Origin: Limnephilus marmoratus
Taxonomy: Eukaryota; Arthropoda; Insecta; Trichoptera; Limnephilidae
Assembly: GCA_917880885.1 (NCBI GenBank)
Contig: OU862922.1
Coordinates: forward strand, 25,420,627-25,484,626
DNA: 64,000 nt
Reading direction: 5' to 3'
Shown here: piece by piece, positions 22,373 to 34,195 of the stretch
Numbering within the stretch: the first letter of the stretch is position 1
Layout of the letters: each line of letters starts with the position of its first letter
Translations under genes and position numbers: made by a program
Notes under the pieces: generated by a model
Told to the model about the DNA's origin: nothing
Databases searched by the model: none
The model's input: the letters and a program-made list of their open reading frames with translations, nothing else

Positions 22373-22875
22373 TGGAATCGCCTTGCGGTCTTTACATAGG
22401 CGAAAATAGCCAGAGTCTGAAATGCTCTAACCACCTCCCCCCAGGACGTAATAGGGAAAAATAAACGCATTTTGGGATGGTCTGTCCTCGGGTCTCAAGA
22501 GAATATTTATGTGGTAAATATTTTTAAGAAACCCCAACGACATATTATTGCAAATGAAGAAATTAGCCTAAAACCGTAGTAAAATTAGATACCTTAATAA
22601 TTTAAATAATGTCTAAATGTTCGCATAAACTTTATAAACGGAAGCCAATTAGCATGTTAACAGATGTTGCGGGCTGCTAAAAGGATCCTAATTTAATAAC
22701 CCATGTAAAGAATAAAAGGAGTCACAAATGAAAAAAATGTTTAAAATTCCCATTCAGTGAAGGTCGTTGGATTCAAAATTTGTATTGTATGACAGGTAAG
22801 GCGGGAAGGTCTAAAAGAGGTTCCATTATTATTTTTTCTACTTTAAACACGTCCAGCCTTACGTATAAAAAAACA
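22373..22875. other. No gene seen
   Basis: AT-rich; no motif recognised. Confidence 0.4.
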
Positions 22876-23089
22876 TTTAATTCTGTTTTAAAATTAATTT
22901 TTAAACAGAATTAAATACTAGAAAACAAATTGCAATCAATAACAGTTATACTTCAAAATTAATAGACAATATTTTAAACAAAAAATAAAAGAAGAACTTT
23001 TTTAGATCTTTAATTTATCCACACGATCCAACGATTATAATTGGAGAAAAATTGTATTTTAAAAAAATGTCACATTAAATTAAATAATT

Positions 23090-23510
23090 AAAAACATGCC
23101 AGATAGTATCCAACCAGATTTTTACACTTATAACAAATTAAGAAAATATTCATAAAATAACAAGTACAAAGATGATTTTTTGAACAAATCTGGGGTTCAT
23201 AAATTAATTTGTAATGATTGTAACTTTTTATATAGGGGAATATATTTTTATTAGTTATTATTCTGGAAATTTGAACAACAGAGTTATCGAGCATCTAAGA
23301 TGTATAAAAAATAATTATTATTCAGAATTTGCGAATCACATTTTAGAAACAAGTCATTCTTTTGATATTAATATAGGTTTAAAAATTTTACACACTAACA
23401 CAATGGGTATACAATTAGATAATATTTTACAAATTAGGAAAAGTATCAAAAGTCAATTAAATATTATAAATAATATAATCAAACATTTTTTTAAAAGAGC
23501 CATCTCTTAA
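23090..23510 (+). pseudogene. Penelope GIY-YIG endonuclease remnant
   Basis: One frame reads NKYKDDFLNKSGVHKLIC then NDCNFLYRG up to about 23240. A second frame continues YSGNLNNRVIEHLRCIKNN, SEFANHILETSHSFDINIG and LKILHTNTMGIQLD to the stop at 23508. Together these follow the Penelope pattern SGVYKLxCxxC--YIGQTGR-F--R--EHL---K-----S-FANHIL--H. The YIG-QTGR core is damaged (LYRG, then a frameshift), and stops precede NKYK. The nuclease would be inactive. In intact elements this domain makes the target nick for integration. Confidence 0.7.
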
Positions 23511-23698
23511 ATTTATTTGCAAACGAATACTAACATTTATAATAATTTATTTGTTATTTAGACTTCCTGTTTTTGTTGATGTATTTTTATATTTAATTTT
23601 ATATAATGGTTTTTTATGAAATTTTGAGTAATTAATGACATCTCTTTTTAATATTTTGTCTGCGTTCTTATTTGTCTACACTTTTTTGTATTTTACTC

Positions 23699-23750
23699 TT
23701 ATCCTGACGAGGAAAACATAGTTTTTGAAACAGGTTTTGGTAGGTGATTA
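23699..23750 (+). ncRNA. Hammerhead-ribozyme-like core
   Basis: CTGACGA at 23704-23710, a stem-loop AAAAC-ATA-GTTTT (23713-23725), then GAAAC from 23727. This fits the CUGANGA - stem II - GAAA order of a type I hammerhead. The following AGGTTTTGGTA could supply a tiny stem III and a GUA cleavage triplet, and TTATC before the core pairs weakly with GGTGA after it as stem I. Stem II has wobble or unpaired bases at its base, so activity is doubtful. Confidence 0.4.
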
Positions 23751-23760
23751 TTGTAGGTAG

Positions 23761-24892
23761 ATTTCGTAAGATGGCGGCCACGCGGACTTAGTTCGGCGAT
23801 CCGCTTGGTGGTTATACTTACTTCTTTATCTGACTCCGCTGGGTTACCAAATGTACCGTGATATTAATTGAAAGAAATATTTTATACTGAAGTTGGGGTT
23901 TATTTAAATTTCGTAAAACACAACAAGTATATTTATCAGAAGATTTGTAGGGAACGACACTCTCACATGCAACCGCTCGTCGGGTAGTCGAAAAACGAAT
24001 AATCTTAGGTACCTTTGTCGAACGGAAGGAATGCAAGCTCCCGTCAGCTGGGTTGCCAGCGTATAAAACCCAATTATTCGGCTGTTGAGTATCTTTCTCT
24101 ACAATGTCGATAATGTTAATAATATAGTGGTGTTTACAAAGTAATTTGTTTCATTAAATCAATAAACATACCACCATACCACAAAGTGTATTTGCTAAGT
24201 TTGAAGAAGAAAATATATAAAAAACGCTTCACTACCGTTAAACGGTGTTTTTGTTACACATTGTATAAGGATTTACCTAGGAGTATATTTTGTTTTTCTG
24301 ATTATTACCAATAAAAATATCTTTATTATGTTGGTAATATTAAACTTTGGTATATCTGCCATGCTTTTTGCATTTGCGCGGCGAAATCATAGTTTTCACT
24401 TGACGTGTGGTATTTTGACTTGCGATTAGTAAAATGTTTTTGTATATAATTTCTATTCTAACGTCGTGTTGTTAATTTAATTTTGTTGACATGGGTAATT
24501 TCGGATACATTATTTTAAAATTTAATTTTTCCGAGTGAGTTTAATAAATATTTTTATAAAAGTAATGTTATTTAATAAAATAAATGCCATGTGCGCGTGT
24601 AAATAAATACAATTTCGAGAAATCAACGTTTAAATTGTGCAAATTGAATCCAAAATGTTTATTTTTTCGGCTACTCTCGGGAATAAATATTGTAATTTTA
24701 ATTGTATGAACGAGATAAAAAGGGAGGTGACAGTTTTGTTTCAAATTCCTTATTTAAAAGGACTTCTTTTAAAAAATTATTTTGAATTTTTCAAGATTTT
24801 ACTTAAAAATGTTTAAATTAGATAAAGAAACATTGTGAATCCGTGCCTTAGTTGAAGAACTACAATCCTGATTTCATATTTTAAACAAAATA
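23761..24892. other. No gene; possible promoter-like patch
   Basis: AAGATGGCGGCCAC at about 23770 (a YY1-type word) and GCGTATAAAACCC at about 24060 (TATA-like) could belong to an old LTR, but I could not define ends. The rest is AT-rich without motifs. Confidence 0.35.
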
Positions 24893-25368
24893 ATTTTCAA
24901 ATTCTCCAAAACAGGGCAATGAGAATAATATTACGGCGGAATAGATTTTCAAAAGTAAACAAAATGTTAAAGGAACTGAATTGGCTAACCGTGAAACAGA
25001 TGCTGACCTTGAATACGATGATATTTATACATAAAATAATTAACAACATTTTACCAAAATACTTTTCAAATAAAATTGTATTCAACAAGGACATTCACAG
25101 ACATAACTCAAGAACATGCAAAGAAATCAGGCTTCAAAAAAGGATAAGGCGAATACGCAGAACAGTTTGCTGTACAAGGGTATGAAGTTGTATAACAAGC
25201 TACCAGAGACTTTGAAGTCCACACCAATTGGAAAGTTCAAGACGTATGTAGGAGCTACATAAAATTACATAAAATTTAGTTTGCAATATGAAATATTAAA
25301 ATTAATTAGAAATTTTTAAACTTAAATGTACAAATTACTAAAATAAAATTAATAAATAAATAAATATT
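24893..25368 (+). pseudogene. LINE reverse-transcriptase C-terminus, frameshifted
   Basis: QILQNRAMRIIL, RRNRFSKVNKMLKELNWLTV, FIHKIINNILPKYFSNKI and RHNSRT, then after a frameshift near 25180 GMKLYNKLPETLKSTPIGKF with KTYV, follow the order of the C-terminal thumb/tail of Jockey-like LINE polyproteins (L-NRA-R-I, Y-LP). The palm motifs are absent, so the copy is 5'-truncated, as is usual for LINEs. A TAAATAAATAAATA tail lies near 25350-25368. Confidence 0.7.
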
Positions 25369-25654
25369 TTCCCCATGGTAAAAACATACCTCGCTCAAAA
25401 GTACACACTTTTGATGTCTTATTCGGCAAGGTTTTTGAAAAAAAAAACATGTTGGTAGAAATGACCAAAAAAACATGAAAATATGGTAAAAACCGTGCAC
25501 TCAATCGTTAGCAAAACAGCGCACCTTCTCACGGGTTAACTTTATTATCATTTCCTTACTGTTATCACTTTGCAGTGTTATTAAATCTCATATAAAATCT
25601 TGTAGCGGATTTCATATTCGACTTTTCCAGTCGACAAGAATATTATTAATAAAG

Positions 25655-26128
25655 TGACAAATGATTGAGAAAGTGCAAAAGAAGTTTCTGAGATATTTAT
25701 ATCTTAGAGACTTCGGATATTATCCCTGGTTATATCCATCAGCCTTTTTGTCCGGCATGCTGGGTATTAACAGCCTCGCCGAAAGAAGGAAAACTGCTTT
25801 GCTGACAACAGCATATAAACTTTTAAACGGTAACATTCCCGATATATTACAAAAAATTGAGTTTTATGTCCCCGACAACTTCACAAGAGCGCGCAGACAC
25901 AGAACTTTTGTTGTTCCGAGATGCAGAACTAACTTACCATTAGTAATGCCGCTCGGAAAAATGATTATTTTACTAAATTTCCTGTCCCCTGATATAGATA
26001 TTTTTAAACTAAATATTCATCAATTCAAAAACGCTATTATTACTTAATAAAATAAAATGTATGTTTATTATTGGTTATGTATAACTGTAAATGTGCATTT
26101 AAAATAAAATAAATAAATAAATTATTTA
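25655..26128 (+). pseudogene. LINE reverse-transcriptase C-terminus
   Basis: The 128-codon frame begins MIEKVQKKFLRYLYLRDFGY and includes LERRKTALLTTAYKLL-type sequence (LAERRKTALLTTAYKLLNG) and RARRHRTFVVPRCRTNLPLV, typical of the region after the palm in Jockey/CR1-like LINEs. The catalytic core is missing (5' truncation). It ends with AAATAAAATAAATAAATAAA near 26110-26128. The frame itself is open, so it is relatively young. Confidence 0.7.
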
Positions 26129-26427
26129 ATTACGTAATAGTCTACACACGATCTTATACTGAGGTCAGTTGAAACAGAATGCGAAAGAAAACGTGATAAT
26201 AAGTTATTAAGAAGAAAGGTCATATTTTTCCTGAGAAGGAGTTCATATTATTCGAAATAATAGTAGTTTAATAAGGTTAACAATGAACAACCCCATTTTC
26301 CAACGCAGGTCAGGAAAGGCCAACTAATGACCTAACTTTGGTTGACATTTCAGTTAGCGTGGTACATTCCCGATAATTTCTTTAATAAAAAAGGTTGGGA
26401 AATCACGTCATTTTCGCAGTATTAACA
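26129..26427. other. No gene seen
   Basis: Nothing recognised. Confidence 0.4.
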
Positions 26428-26512
26428 GTAGTCAGAGTGGAAGATGCTTAACCATGTTTGGAGACCAGATCTGAATAGCCAGGTTCTCCCCACGTTCCTC
26501 TTCCATAAGTAA
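26428..26512 (+). repeat. Fragment of SINE S1 body
   Basis: ACCATGTTTGGAGACCAGAT, CTGAATAGCCAGGT, TCTCCCCACGTTCCTCTTCC matches the middle of the SINE at 45417-46010 (CCGTGTTTGGTGACCAGATC, CTGAATAGCCAAGT). Confidence 0.6.
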
Positions 26513-26974
26513 AATTTGTTAGATTTTGATAAGTAATTCACAGGAGCGTTTACATAAATATGCGTCCAACTTATGGTAATTAATGCTCAGGGAAGTTGTT
26601 CGGAAGTTTAACTTACGTTAATTCTCACGGCTACCGATACACGCGTAATTTATGCGTTATCTTATTAGCAGTAAGATGGCTTCCCGTCAACAACGATTTG
26701 CTACTGTCAAATTTACGCGATTTTGACAATAAAGACAAAACGGCCCAAGTAAAGTATTGGATTCAGTTGCAATAGAAGTTGGCATCAATATTATAAGAAG
26801 CTAGTTACTACGTACGTTCCTTTCAAATGCGCCATGATAACATAGATACGAGCCCTACCTGAGAAAACTATAGTTCAGCACACTCTCATGCCATATCTTC
26901 CCCTGTTTCTATTATCCATGATGTTAAGGGCAATTAAAGACGGTCTTGCGATTGTGCCCTTGCAACTGTACAGG

Positions 26975-28660
26975 GTGGTCCCGATGAGAAAGATTAATTA
27001 TTCTCCGTACCAGCATTTTAAAATAATAACTCAATATCGATTTTACTTCAATCAAACTTTGCTTTGATATATACCTATTAATTTTCAAAAATGATGTGAT
27101 GATAAAACTATTTAAATTATGTAGATACTTTTTGTAATTATTTTTCGTTCATAAGTATTTATAATTTTTCAATAACATCTGTTCATGGGGTTCATGGGGT
27201 TCATGGGTTGAAGTTTGTCTAGGTCTTGGAGGCGGATGTCCAGGACACACTGAACCCCTGATTCCTACCCACCATTTAAACCTTTTTCTTTTCCGGAACT
27301 CTCCTCTCCTTCCTTTCCTAAAAAAAACATCTGTACAGCAACCCCTTTAATTATTTTCCTCAGGGCCTTCTGCATTGAGCTCATTTAAAAAAAAGGAAAA
27401 TAAAAATGTTAAAAAAACTGATATAGGTATATGTTAGTTTGTAAGAACGTAAATGAATAATAGGCAAACAGAATTATTTTCGTCACAAAACACGTACTCG
27501 GAATTAAAAAAAAAGATTTTTTATTAACCAAATTAAAAATTCTGAAGGGTAGCTTTCTTGGATAATTTATTGATATATTTTATTGTATGATTGTTTAATT
27601 TGAAATGTGTGTTATATGTATAATTCAAAATTTTGTTTGAAAATTTAAAATATCTGCCAACAATCAGCGGTATAACCTTATGATACTAAAAATATTTTTT
27701 TTTTCTCAAAATTTAAAACATACCTTGGTTTGGAAACGAAAGAAGTCAACGAAGCTGCTAACTTTACACCTGACGGTAGACTGTCTGGAGACAAGACCCT
27801 GGGACCCTACGCAATAAGAACTAGATAAAAGAACAATCTTTCGAAATCGACTTATACTTTTGTGTGGAAAAAGTCAATACGTCTAAAATTTTATTTAAAA
27901 ATGACATATTTCCAGTTGTGGGTGATTCCCTCTTAAGAGCGTTTAACCAGCCAGCGGACGAAAATCCACATTTCGTCGAAAGTTGTTCTTCCGATCGTGC
28001 AGGGCGGTTACAATGAGAAAGATTGATTATTCTCCGTACCAGCTTTTTTAAATTATAACTCAATATCGAATTTATTTCAATCCAAATTAGCTTTAATTTA
28101 TACCTTCATCCAAAAATGCTGAAAGGCGTGATGATAAAACTATTAAAATAGTGTCCTTTTTGTAGTTATTTTTTTATTATAAGTATTTATCATTTTTCAA
28201 TAATGTCTAAATTTAATAAGAATGTTAAAAAAATCTGAAATATATTAGTTTGTAAGTGCGCAAATAAATACACAAATGGACCAATTTTCGTCAAGAAACA
28301 CATGTACGTACATATTTTTTAATGATTTTATTGAAACTAAAATTAAAATTCTAATACATAACTTTGCTAGATAATGTATTGATTTATTTTACTTCATGAT
28401 TACATTATTTGAAATGGGTGTGGTATAATACAAAAACTTTTTTGAAAATTTAACAAATCTGCCAACGACCTATGGAATAACCTTATTATACTAAAAATTA
28501 AAAAAAAATTCTAAAAATTTATTACATAACTATGCTAGATAAAAAAACAATCTTTCGAAATCCATTTATAATTTTTTGTGGAAAAGAGTCAATACGTCTA
28601 AAAACTTTTTTGAAAATGACGTATTTCCGGCTTTCTCTGGTAATGCCCTCTTAACAATAA
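26975..28660. repeat. Diverged tandem duplication
   Basis: A segment beginning GAGAAAGATTAATTATTCTC (about 26978) recurs as GAGAAAGATTGATTATTCTC (about 28014). The two run in parallel through CTCAATATCGA, GATGATAAAACTATT, TCTGCCAAC, ACCTTAT and finally CAATCTTTCGAAATC, GTCAATACGTCTAAAA (27830-27935 and 28548-28660). Copy 1 carries an extra family-P insertion at 27183-27395 that copy 2 lacks. No ORF of note. Confidence 0.75.
27183..27395 (+). repeat. SINE-like family P, truncated copy
   Basis: TTCATGGGGTTCATGGGTTG, GTCTAGGTCTTGGAGGCGGA, CAGGACACACTGAACCCCTG and CTCAGGGCCTTCTGCATTGA followed by an A-rich tail. 5'-truncated; inserted in copy 1 of the duplication. Confidence 0.7.
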
Positions 28661-30474
28661 CATCTTTTAATTTATTTTCTTCACGACGACGAGATGAAAA
28701 TCCATCGTGTTCATAATCCAAATTACTAAGACAGGAATGTATACTCGTATAAGAAGCCAATATACTTGCCACGACGATCATAAATCTCATATCGAATGGA
28801 GAAAAATGAACCGAATTTTCTGGTGCTGGCTCTAATACCGTTTATGGGGCTTCCTATTAACATCCGGACCGGAACAAGTAAAAATCCCCGGAAATTATAT
28901 TTCTCCTTTAAATCGTTTCCTTGCTTTGCACAATGGTTCATTTAAACACGTCATGTTATACATATACTATTATGTGTATTATTTCACGGTGAATGTTTTC
29001 TTTTATGTAAAATAACAGTTCTGTAACTAAATAGGTTATTTATGCACTGAACCGCTTACTCGTTAATACGAAATATTTTTTTATTCAAACAGCTAGATTT
29101 AGCTTTATTATTATGAAAAGTGAGTATTTTTGTCGGGGGAGACCAAAAAACATACAAAAAATATCCATTTAACATTTTAATTTTGCTAAAATTTATCGTT
29201 TTTATTCAAACATTTCATAAACAATCAATCAATGCTGCCAATCATAGAAAAAATATTATTGCCATGAAAAACCATAATTTATTCACGTTATTTAAGTCAA
29301 TGTATTATTGACAAGTTTGTATCTGTATTGATAACAGTAGAACATGGAAAGAAATGTATTAGAATAATTACACATAACCGCTAGACAAACCCTCCTATGC
29401 CAAACAAACCATTCAAAACCTGGGATGTATATCTAAATTATGATGACATGCAGCTTTCGTAGTTTGAACCTCAATCCAATAATTCGAAGTAGGTACTTTT
29501 TGGTTTTTGACCTCGAGTCCAAAATTGTATATTTCTAATTTTCTCTTATTTAATAAATCAATTCCAAAATCCTTCCCATCCAGGAAATGGAGTCAACAAC
29601 ACTACAAACAAAGGCAAATCCCGAATTGATAAGACCGAGTCGGTCTGACCGACATTTATTGCTTGTATTAACCGTTGTAATGTCATTGAGAGAATTTCGT
29701 GTAAGTCCGCGTGCGTGTGCGTGATTACCACCAAAAGAATATCGATAGAATACATCGTCATCGATAAAAAGCTTAACTGCCGAGATTCAGTATGATCAGA
29801 TGTTGGGAAGTGGGTTAATTTCCTCTTTCAAGATTCCCCTTCATTCATACATTCATTCAAACAAACAAAATCGAAATATAAATTGATGTATTTTAAAAAA
29901 AGGTCTTCGTTCGGTCAATACTATTACAACAAAGCTGAATGCCAACACTTCAGCTACATGGTTTATTTTTTATACTCGTAATACCTAAAATTGCACCCAT
30001 GTTATGGTCTAAAGAATATAAATACAACGGCCAGCTCTGAAAAACATTTTATCACTTCTGAATGGGAAGGTGGTAAAATTCTAAATTTCACGGATACTTG
30101 TTTCTGAGATTACTCGTACAAATTAAATGGTAGACCAACACAACGTTAATGAAATTATGCCATCATTATCACTGATTATCAGAATTGATTAATCGGGTGG
30201 CTCGACCAAAGATACTACAGTTAAAATACGCAAAGGCTTACGAATTCAGTCCTTATCAAAAACACAGAGAGAAAATCCTGCTTACTTAGAAAACAATAAT
30301 CTACACGTGGATGTCCAATCAAGTCTCACAATGGAATCACTAGATCCTACAAAAAGGCATATACGAGTACCTATAACAACCAAAACGTTTTGATAAAAAA
30401 ATTGTATTCCACACGCTTAAAGTTCATAATAATGCACATTTTTTAAATAAATAATAAATTTTTATTTATTTTTT
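28661..30474. other. No gene seen
   Basis: AT-rich with scattered short frames. No motif, tRNA or terminal repeats supported. Confidence 0.4.
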
Positions 30475-31162
30475 TCTTAATATATAAAACAAAGTCGGGT
30501 TAGTTACAACATTTATAACTTTATATAGGACGGCTGGACCGATTTTCATAATCGGTCCAGCCGTCTTTGAATTGATGGATTTCTCTCCGCCCGACTAGCA
30601 GAATAGCTATTAAAACGTCGGAAAAATTCACAAAAAAATATGAAGATAATTATTCATACATTATGTATGGAACGAATTCTCATCTTTTGAAAGAGCTGCA
30701 GGAATATTGTGATAATTATAACATTGAGTAGTGAGTGAATTCCAAAAATTCAAGAACGTCAAATGTTAATACGCTGATTGTTTTGCTTTTGTTCTTAAAC
30801 ATATAATGCTGCCCCTCTTTCTTACACACTAAATGTCAACAGTCGAAAATGGGACAAACGATGAACGTATGTCTGCACCCCTCCAAAGGAAAAATACAAT
30901 AATTATAATAAATCTCCCTCACAGGTATGAAGAAAATGAAATGCAATTTCCGTAAGTAAGTGAAAAAGTAAGAAAATCACAAAAATTATAAATCCCTACA
31001 CAACCCCATCTCTGATAATGACAAAAACAAAAACACGGACAGTTTCGTATCGATAATTGCTTCATTGGGTAATTTTAAATTTAAAAAACCGAATTTAATT
31101 CAGCTAAGTTAACACAACCGTCATTGATTCTGAGGCGGTACGAAGTTCACCGGGTCAGCTAG
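30475..31162 (+). mobile_element. Helitron-like element
   Basis: The 5' end TCTTAATATATAAAAC and the 3' end TTCACCGGGTCAGCTAG followed by T fit Helitron ends (5'-TC, 3'-CTRR, inserted before T). Near the 5' end GACGGCTGGACCGATT and its complement form a hairpin. No Rep/helicase coding sequence, so non-autonomous. Confidence 0.65.
30529..30565. repeat. Perfect 16-bp-arm hairpin in a Helitron
   Basis: GACGGCTGGACCGATT (30529-30544), loop TTCAT, exact reverse complement (30550-30565). The usual Helitron wording continues past GACCGATTTT..., so the second arm looks like an inverted duplication of the 5' subterminal region. Confidence 0.8.
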
Positions 31163-31247
31163 TATTATTATATTTCAAATTATAGTGTCACATCACAAAA
31201 TATCTGCTTCACACGAAAAAAAACGGTGATAAAAACTATTATCGTAG

Positions 31248-31675
31248 GTAGGTACTGCCGCCCCACTCCAACACCCCTGCCATAGGTCACCCCAAATGGT
31301 TCCTTACGTTGGTTGTTTGGTTTGGTGACTTCGCAGGGGTGCCCGGGATCATGAGAGGGGGTATGTCTAGGTATTGGCGGCGAATGCGTTCGCCCTCGTA
31401 CTGCGTGGCGGGCCGGATTGGGAGAGACTGGTTGAGGGAGACCTAGATCTCTCCAGCCGGACTCACTCGACCGCCTTGCACCGTAATGGAAAGGATCGAT
31501 TCATACGTCCGTCACTCCTGGAGTCATTGACCCTGATTCCCACCCAACCCGCATACCTTTTTCCTTTCCTTAATTTGCTCTCCTTTCTTTCCCTAAAAAA
31601 CCCTCCACACAAAGATTCGATAGGCCCTGAGGAATTTTTTTTTCTTCGGAGCCAATATAAAAAAAAAATGCTTTT
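31248..31675 (+). repeat. SINE-like family P, long copy
   Basis: ACTGCCGCCCCACTCC, CATAGGTCACCCCAAATGGT, GTGCCCGGGATCATGAGAGG, TGCGTGGCGGGCCGGATTGG, GAGACTGGTTGAGGGAGACC, CTCCACACA, TAGGCCCTGAGG, and an A-run. It includes the middle section missing from copy 1. The 134-codon frame through it is not conserved among copies. Confidence 0.75.
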
Positions 31676-31784
31676 GAATTTTCAGGTTCATGCTTCAAAA
31701 ATCTCTTTATTTTTGGGCCAGGCTTATAATTCCGTGGTATTTTTTTTAATAAAATTAGTTAGACGAATAAGTATTTAGTTATCC

Positions 31785-32195
31785 TAAGTCGTCATCGTCA
31801 TCTTCTTCCCCTTGTCCTATTCGGGTCTTGTCCCATTACATCGACACAAGGCTCCTCCATACGTCCCTGTCTTGTGCAAATTCTTCGGCCTCCGTCCATG
31901 GTAGACCCATCATCTCCTCACACAGTTTCTGGATTTGCCTCGCCCAACTGTGTCTGGGGCGGCCCCAAAGATATATTTCAATATCTTTGGGCGGCCCACT
32001 GGACGTCTGCCCTCTGAAATCGTACTCAGTATCTTCCAAGGAATTCGATTATCAAACATTTTTAGTACCTACATGTCCAAGCCACCTCACTTGCGATTTT
32101 TCTATGAAGAGTAGCAGTGGTTCAATGTTTAGATCATCTCGGATCGTCGAGTTTATTATATGATCCCATTTCGTAACCCTTGCCAATCCTCTCAA
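31785..32195 (-). pseudogene. LINE reverse-transcriptase C-terminal tail
   Basis: Minus-strand pieces LARVTKWDHIINSTIRDD, LLLFIEKSQVRWLGHVGTKN, then stops, then IYLWGRPRHSWARQIQKLCE and MMGLPWTEAEEFAQDRDVWR followed by SLVSM follow the C-terminal order of RTE/L2-like LINEs (T-I---L---P----I---Q-RW-GHV ... GRP--RW ... A-DR--WR). It lacks the palm and has several lesions. A GATGACGATGACGA tail follows the stop. A short inverted duplication (CCAAAGATAT/ATATCTTTGG) at 31965-31990 disrupts the GRP region. Confidence 0.7.
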
Positions 32196-32204
32196 GTCCC
32201 GACT

Positions 32205-32395
32205 GTTCGCCTCGACCGATCACACATTTCATAACGCTCTCGTCACGCATTAACCAGCTTACTACCCAAGTCAAGCGTACGTAAAGCCCGACCGTTCGCC
32301 TCGCCCGATCACATTTTTCGTAACGCTCTCGTCACGCATTCACCAGCTTACTCCCCAAGTCAAGCAGCGTTAAGAAGTTTTACTACAAAAAAGGT
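32205..32395. mobile_element. MITE family T, partial duplicated copy
   Basis: The 3' half of family T (CGTAACGCTCTCGTCACGCA, CCAGCTTACTCCCCAAGTCA) is present twice in tandem, ending AAGAAGTTTTACTACAAAA. Confidence 0.65.
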
Positions 32396-32619
32396 ATTTA
32401 GGCATAGAAGAAAAAAAACTTTCTATTGACCTCTTAACTCGTTTCCATTCTCCCTCCAGGCGTTTCTATTCGCTATACTATTGGTTGCCATTCACCCCAC
32501 TACTCGTTTATATGTATTAACCTCGATTTATTCAAAATGTAAAAGCTTGACAAAAACAATAACGGGATTTATTAAAACCCGTTTAATCACAGGAGACCAT
32601 ATTTGTCCCAACGCACATA

Positions 32620-33150
32620 GGTCTCATATAAATCGTTGTAACTCCCTTACTATCATAGTTAGAAATATGTTCTAATCGGTGTTAGAAAGGAAAAACACCA
32701 CGCTTTATATTCCAATCAAAAAATTGCCACCAAAAAAGGAAAATGTACACTTTCTGTACACAAAGTTTTGAATCGCAAATCGAAAAAATATTTGGAACTT
32801 CGGGAATTTTTTGTAAATTATTTTTTTCATAAAAAGACAAAAAAGTGTGGTTACAACATGTGTTTGTTGTACATTTGTCTAGTAAAATATGTATGTGTTT
32901 TTATATTTTTTTATATTGTCAGTAACTTTAGTTTGAAAAAACGTAAGGTGAGCCATTTTGAAAACTTTTTTATGTTTGCATTCAAAATTTTTATAATAAA
33001 AAAAAAAGTTTATTTCAAATTCTATAATTTGAAAGGGTATTTCATCACCTTTCTAAAACAGTTTTGGTTTTTGAATGTGCTCAGAAATATTCAAAATATT
33101 TGCATTTTATTGTAAAGCTAAAATATTTTGACCATCTGAAAAAAATGCCA
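32620..33150 (+). repeat. Dispersed repeat family R, copy 2
   Basis: AACTCCCTTACTATCATAG, AAAAACACCACGCTTTATAT, CACAAAGTTTTGAATCGCAA, GGAACTTCGGGAATTTTT, GTAAGGTGAGCCATTTTGAA, AAACAGTTTTGGTTTTTGAA match copy 1 in order. The 115-codon ORF here is incidental. Confidence 0.65.
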
Positions 33151-34084
33151 AATTTTTGATGGTTTAAGGCGCCGCAACCGGGCTCAAAAAGAAGAAGATG
33201 GAGAGATATGAAATTAAGAATGTTAGAGGAGCGCGCTACTATTAAAAGCGACAAAATCGATGCGATAGTTGTGAATATGTTTTAAAAAAACACGACTCAT
33301 TTAAAATAGAGCAAAAATCTCGAGAGGGTTGTCTTAAACAGCCTGTAAAGAAACACTGTGAATTTTTTCATACGTATAACTTGTAAAACAACTTAAACAA
33401 ACGTGTTTATAATAATTTTTGGAGCACCTCTGTGATTTTTTTCTATCGAGGGACTTTCATATAATTTGTGTTTCGGCGCGACGAATGTCTAGATATTATC
33501 TTCAAAAATAACACATATTTTTTCAAGAGCTTAAAAACTTAAAATGTTTAAGGGAGGTTTGCAAGAAATCGGTAGAAATTCGGGTAGAGGCGTCTTAACG
33601 TGCTTAATGGAGATATGTAAGAAATAGGTGGAAATTCGGATAGCGGGCCCTTAATGACGCATCAAATTACAACAATATCTTTTCTTCGTTTTAGTTGTGA
33701 TTTCTATTAGATTGATGTGTGTTTCCATAAATAAAATAATTCGGTTTCAGAGCTACACAAAAACGCTGACTACTGTATTCGATGTTCGACACGCTATATT
33801 GAAAGGTTAGCGGAATTTTATCAAACAAAAGAAAGTACATCCTTATATCTTATATCTTTATTACCTCTGTAGATTACTTCTGCCTAGGTTTTTCCGAGAT
33901 GTTTTTCCATTCGCTTGTCAGTTTCGAATCACCCCGTATTACGGTACCTCGCTAAATAAATCAAATGTTAAAAAAATCTCGTTTAAAATATGTATTATAA
34001 AACTGAAAGTTTTAAAGCGTTGAAGATTTATTATTGTACTAATATATTTGTAATTCGATGTATAATAGTATAAGAAGGTAGGTA
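33151..34084. other. No gene; one local duplication
   Basis: 33551-33598 and 33607-33653 are related (AAGAAATCGGTAGAAATTCG / AAGAAATAGGTGGAAATTCG, then CTTAA). Otherwise no motif recognised. Confidence 0.45.
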
Positions 34085-34195
34085 CTTTAGGGAACATACC
34101 CATACTACGTGACCTGTTTAGGGGGGGATCTTCAAAATACCACGCTTGGTCACAATGGGGGGGGGGGGGGCTTAGGTTTTTATCACGTAGTCAAT
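34085..34195. repeat. MITE family K, partial copy
   Basis: AGGGAACATACCCATACTAC and GTGACCTGTTTAGGGGGGG at the left match family K. The right end (ATCACGTAGTC) is degraded. Long G-run in the interior. Confidence 0.6.

Larger units (their letters stand above)
22876..23760 (+). mobile_element. Penelope-like retroelement, 3' part, decayed
   Basis: A near-perfect AT-rich palindrome at 22878-22919 lies at the left. The end of the reverse transcriptase/linker and a GIY-YIG domain follow in broken frames (see next entry). About 190 bp further on is a hammerhead-ribozyme-like core (23699-23750). Both a C-terminal GIY-YIG nuclease and hammerhead motifs are known features of Penelope-like elements. 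Confidence 0.65.

Noticed and set aside
31374..31778. 134-codon plus-strand ORF
   Set aside because: Falls across a family P copy and its A-tail; the frame is not kept in other P copies.
31961..31995. Palindrome around CCAAAGATAT as a separate element
   Set aside because: Short (10-bp arms) and inside a decayed LINE; best explained as a local inverted duplication.
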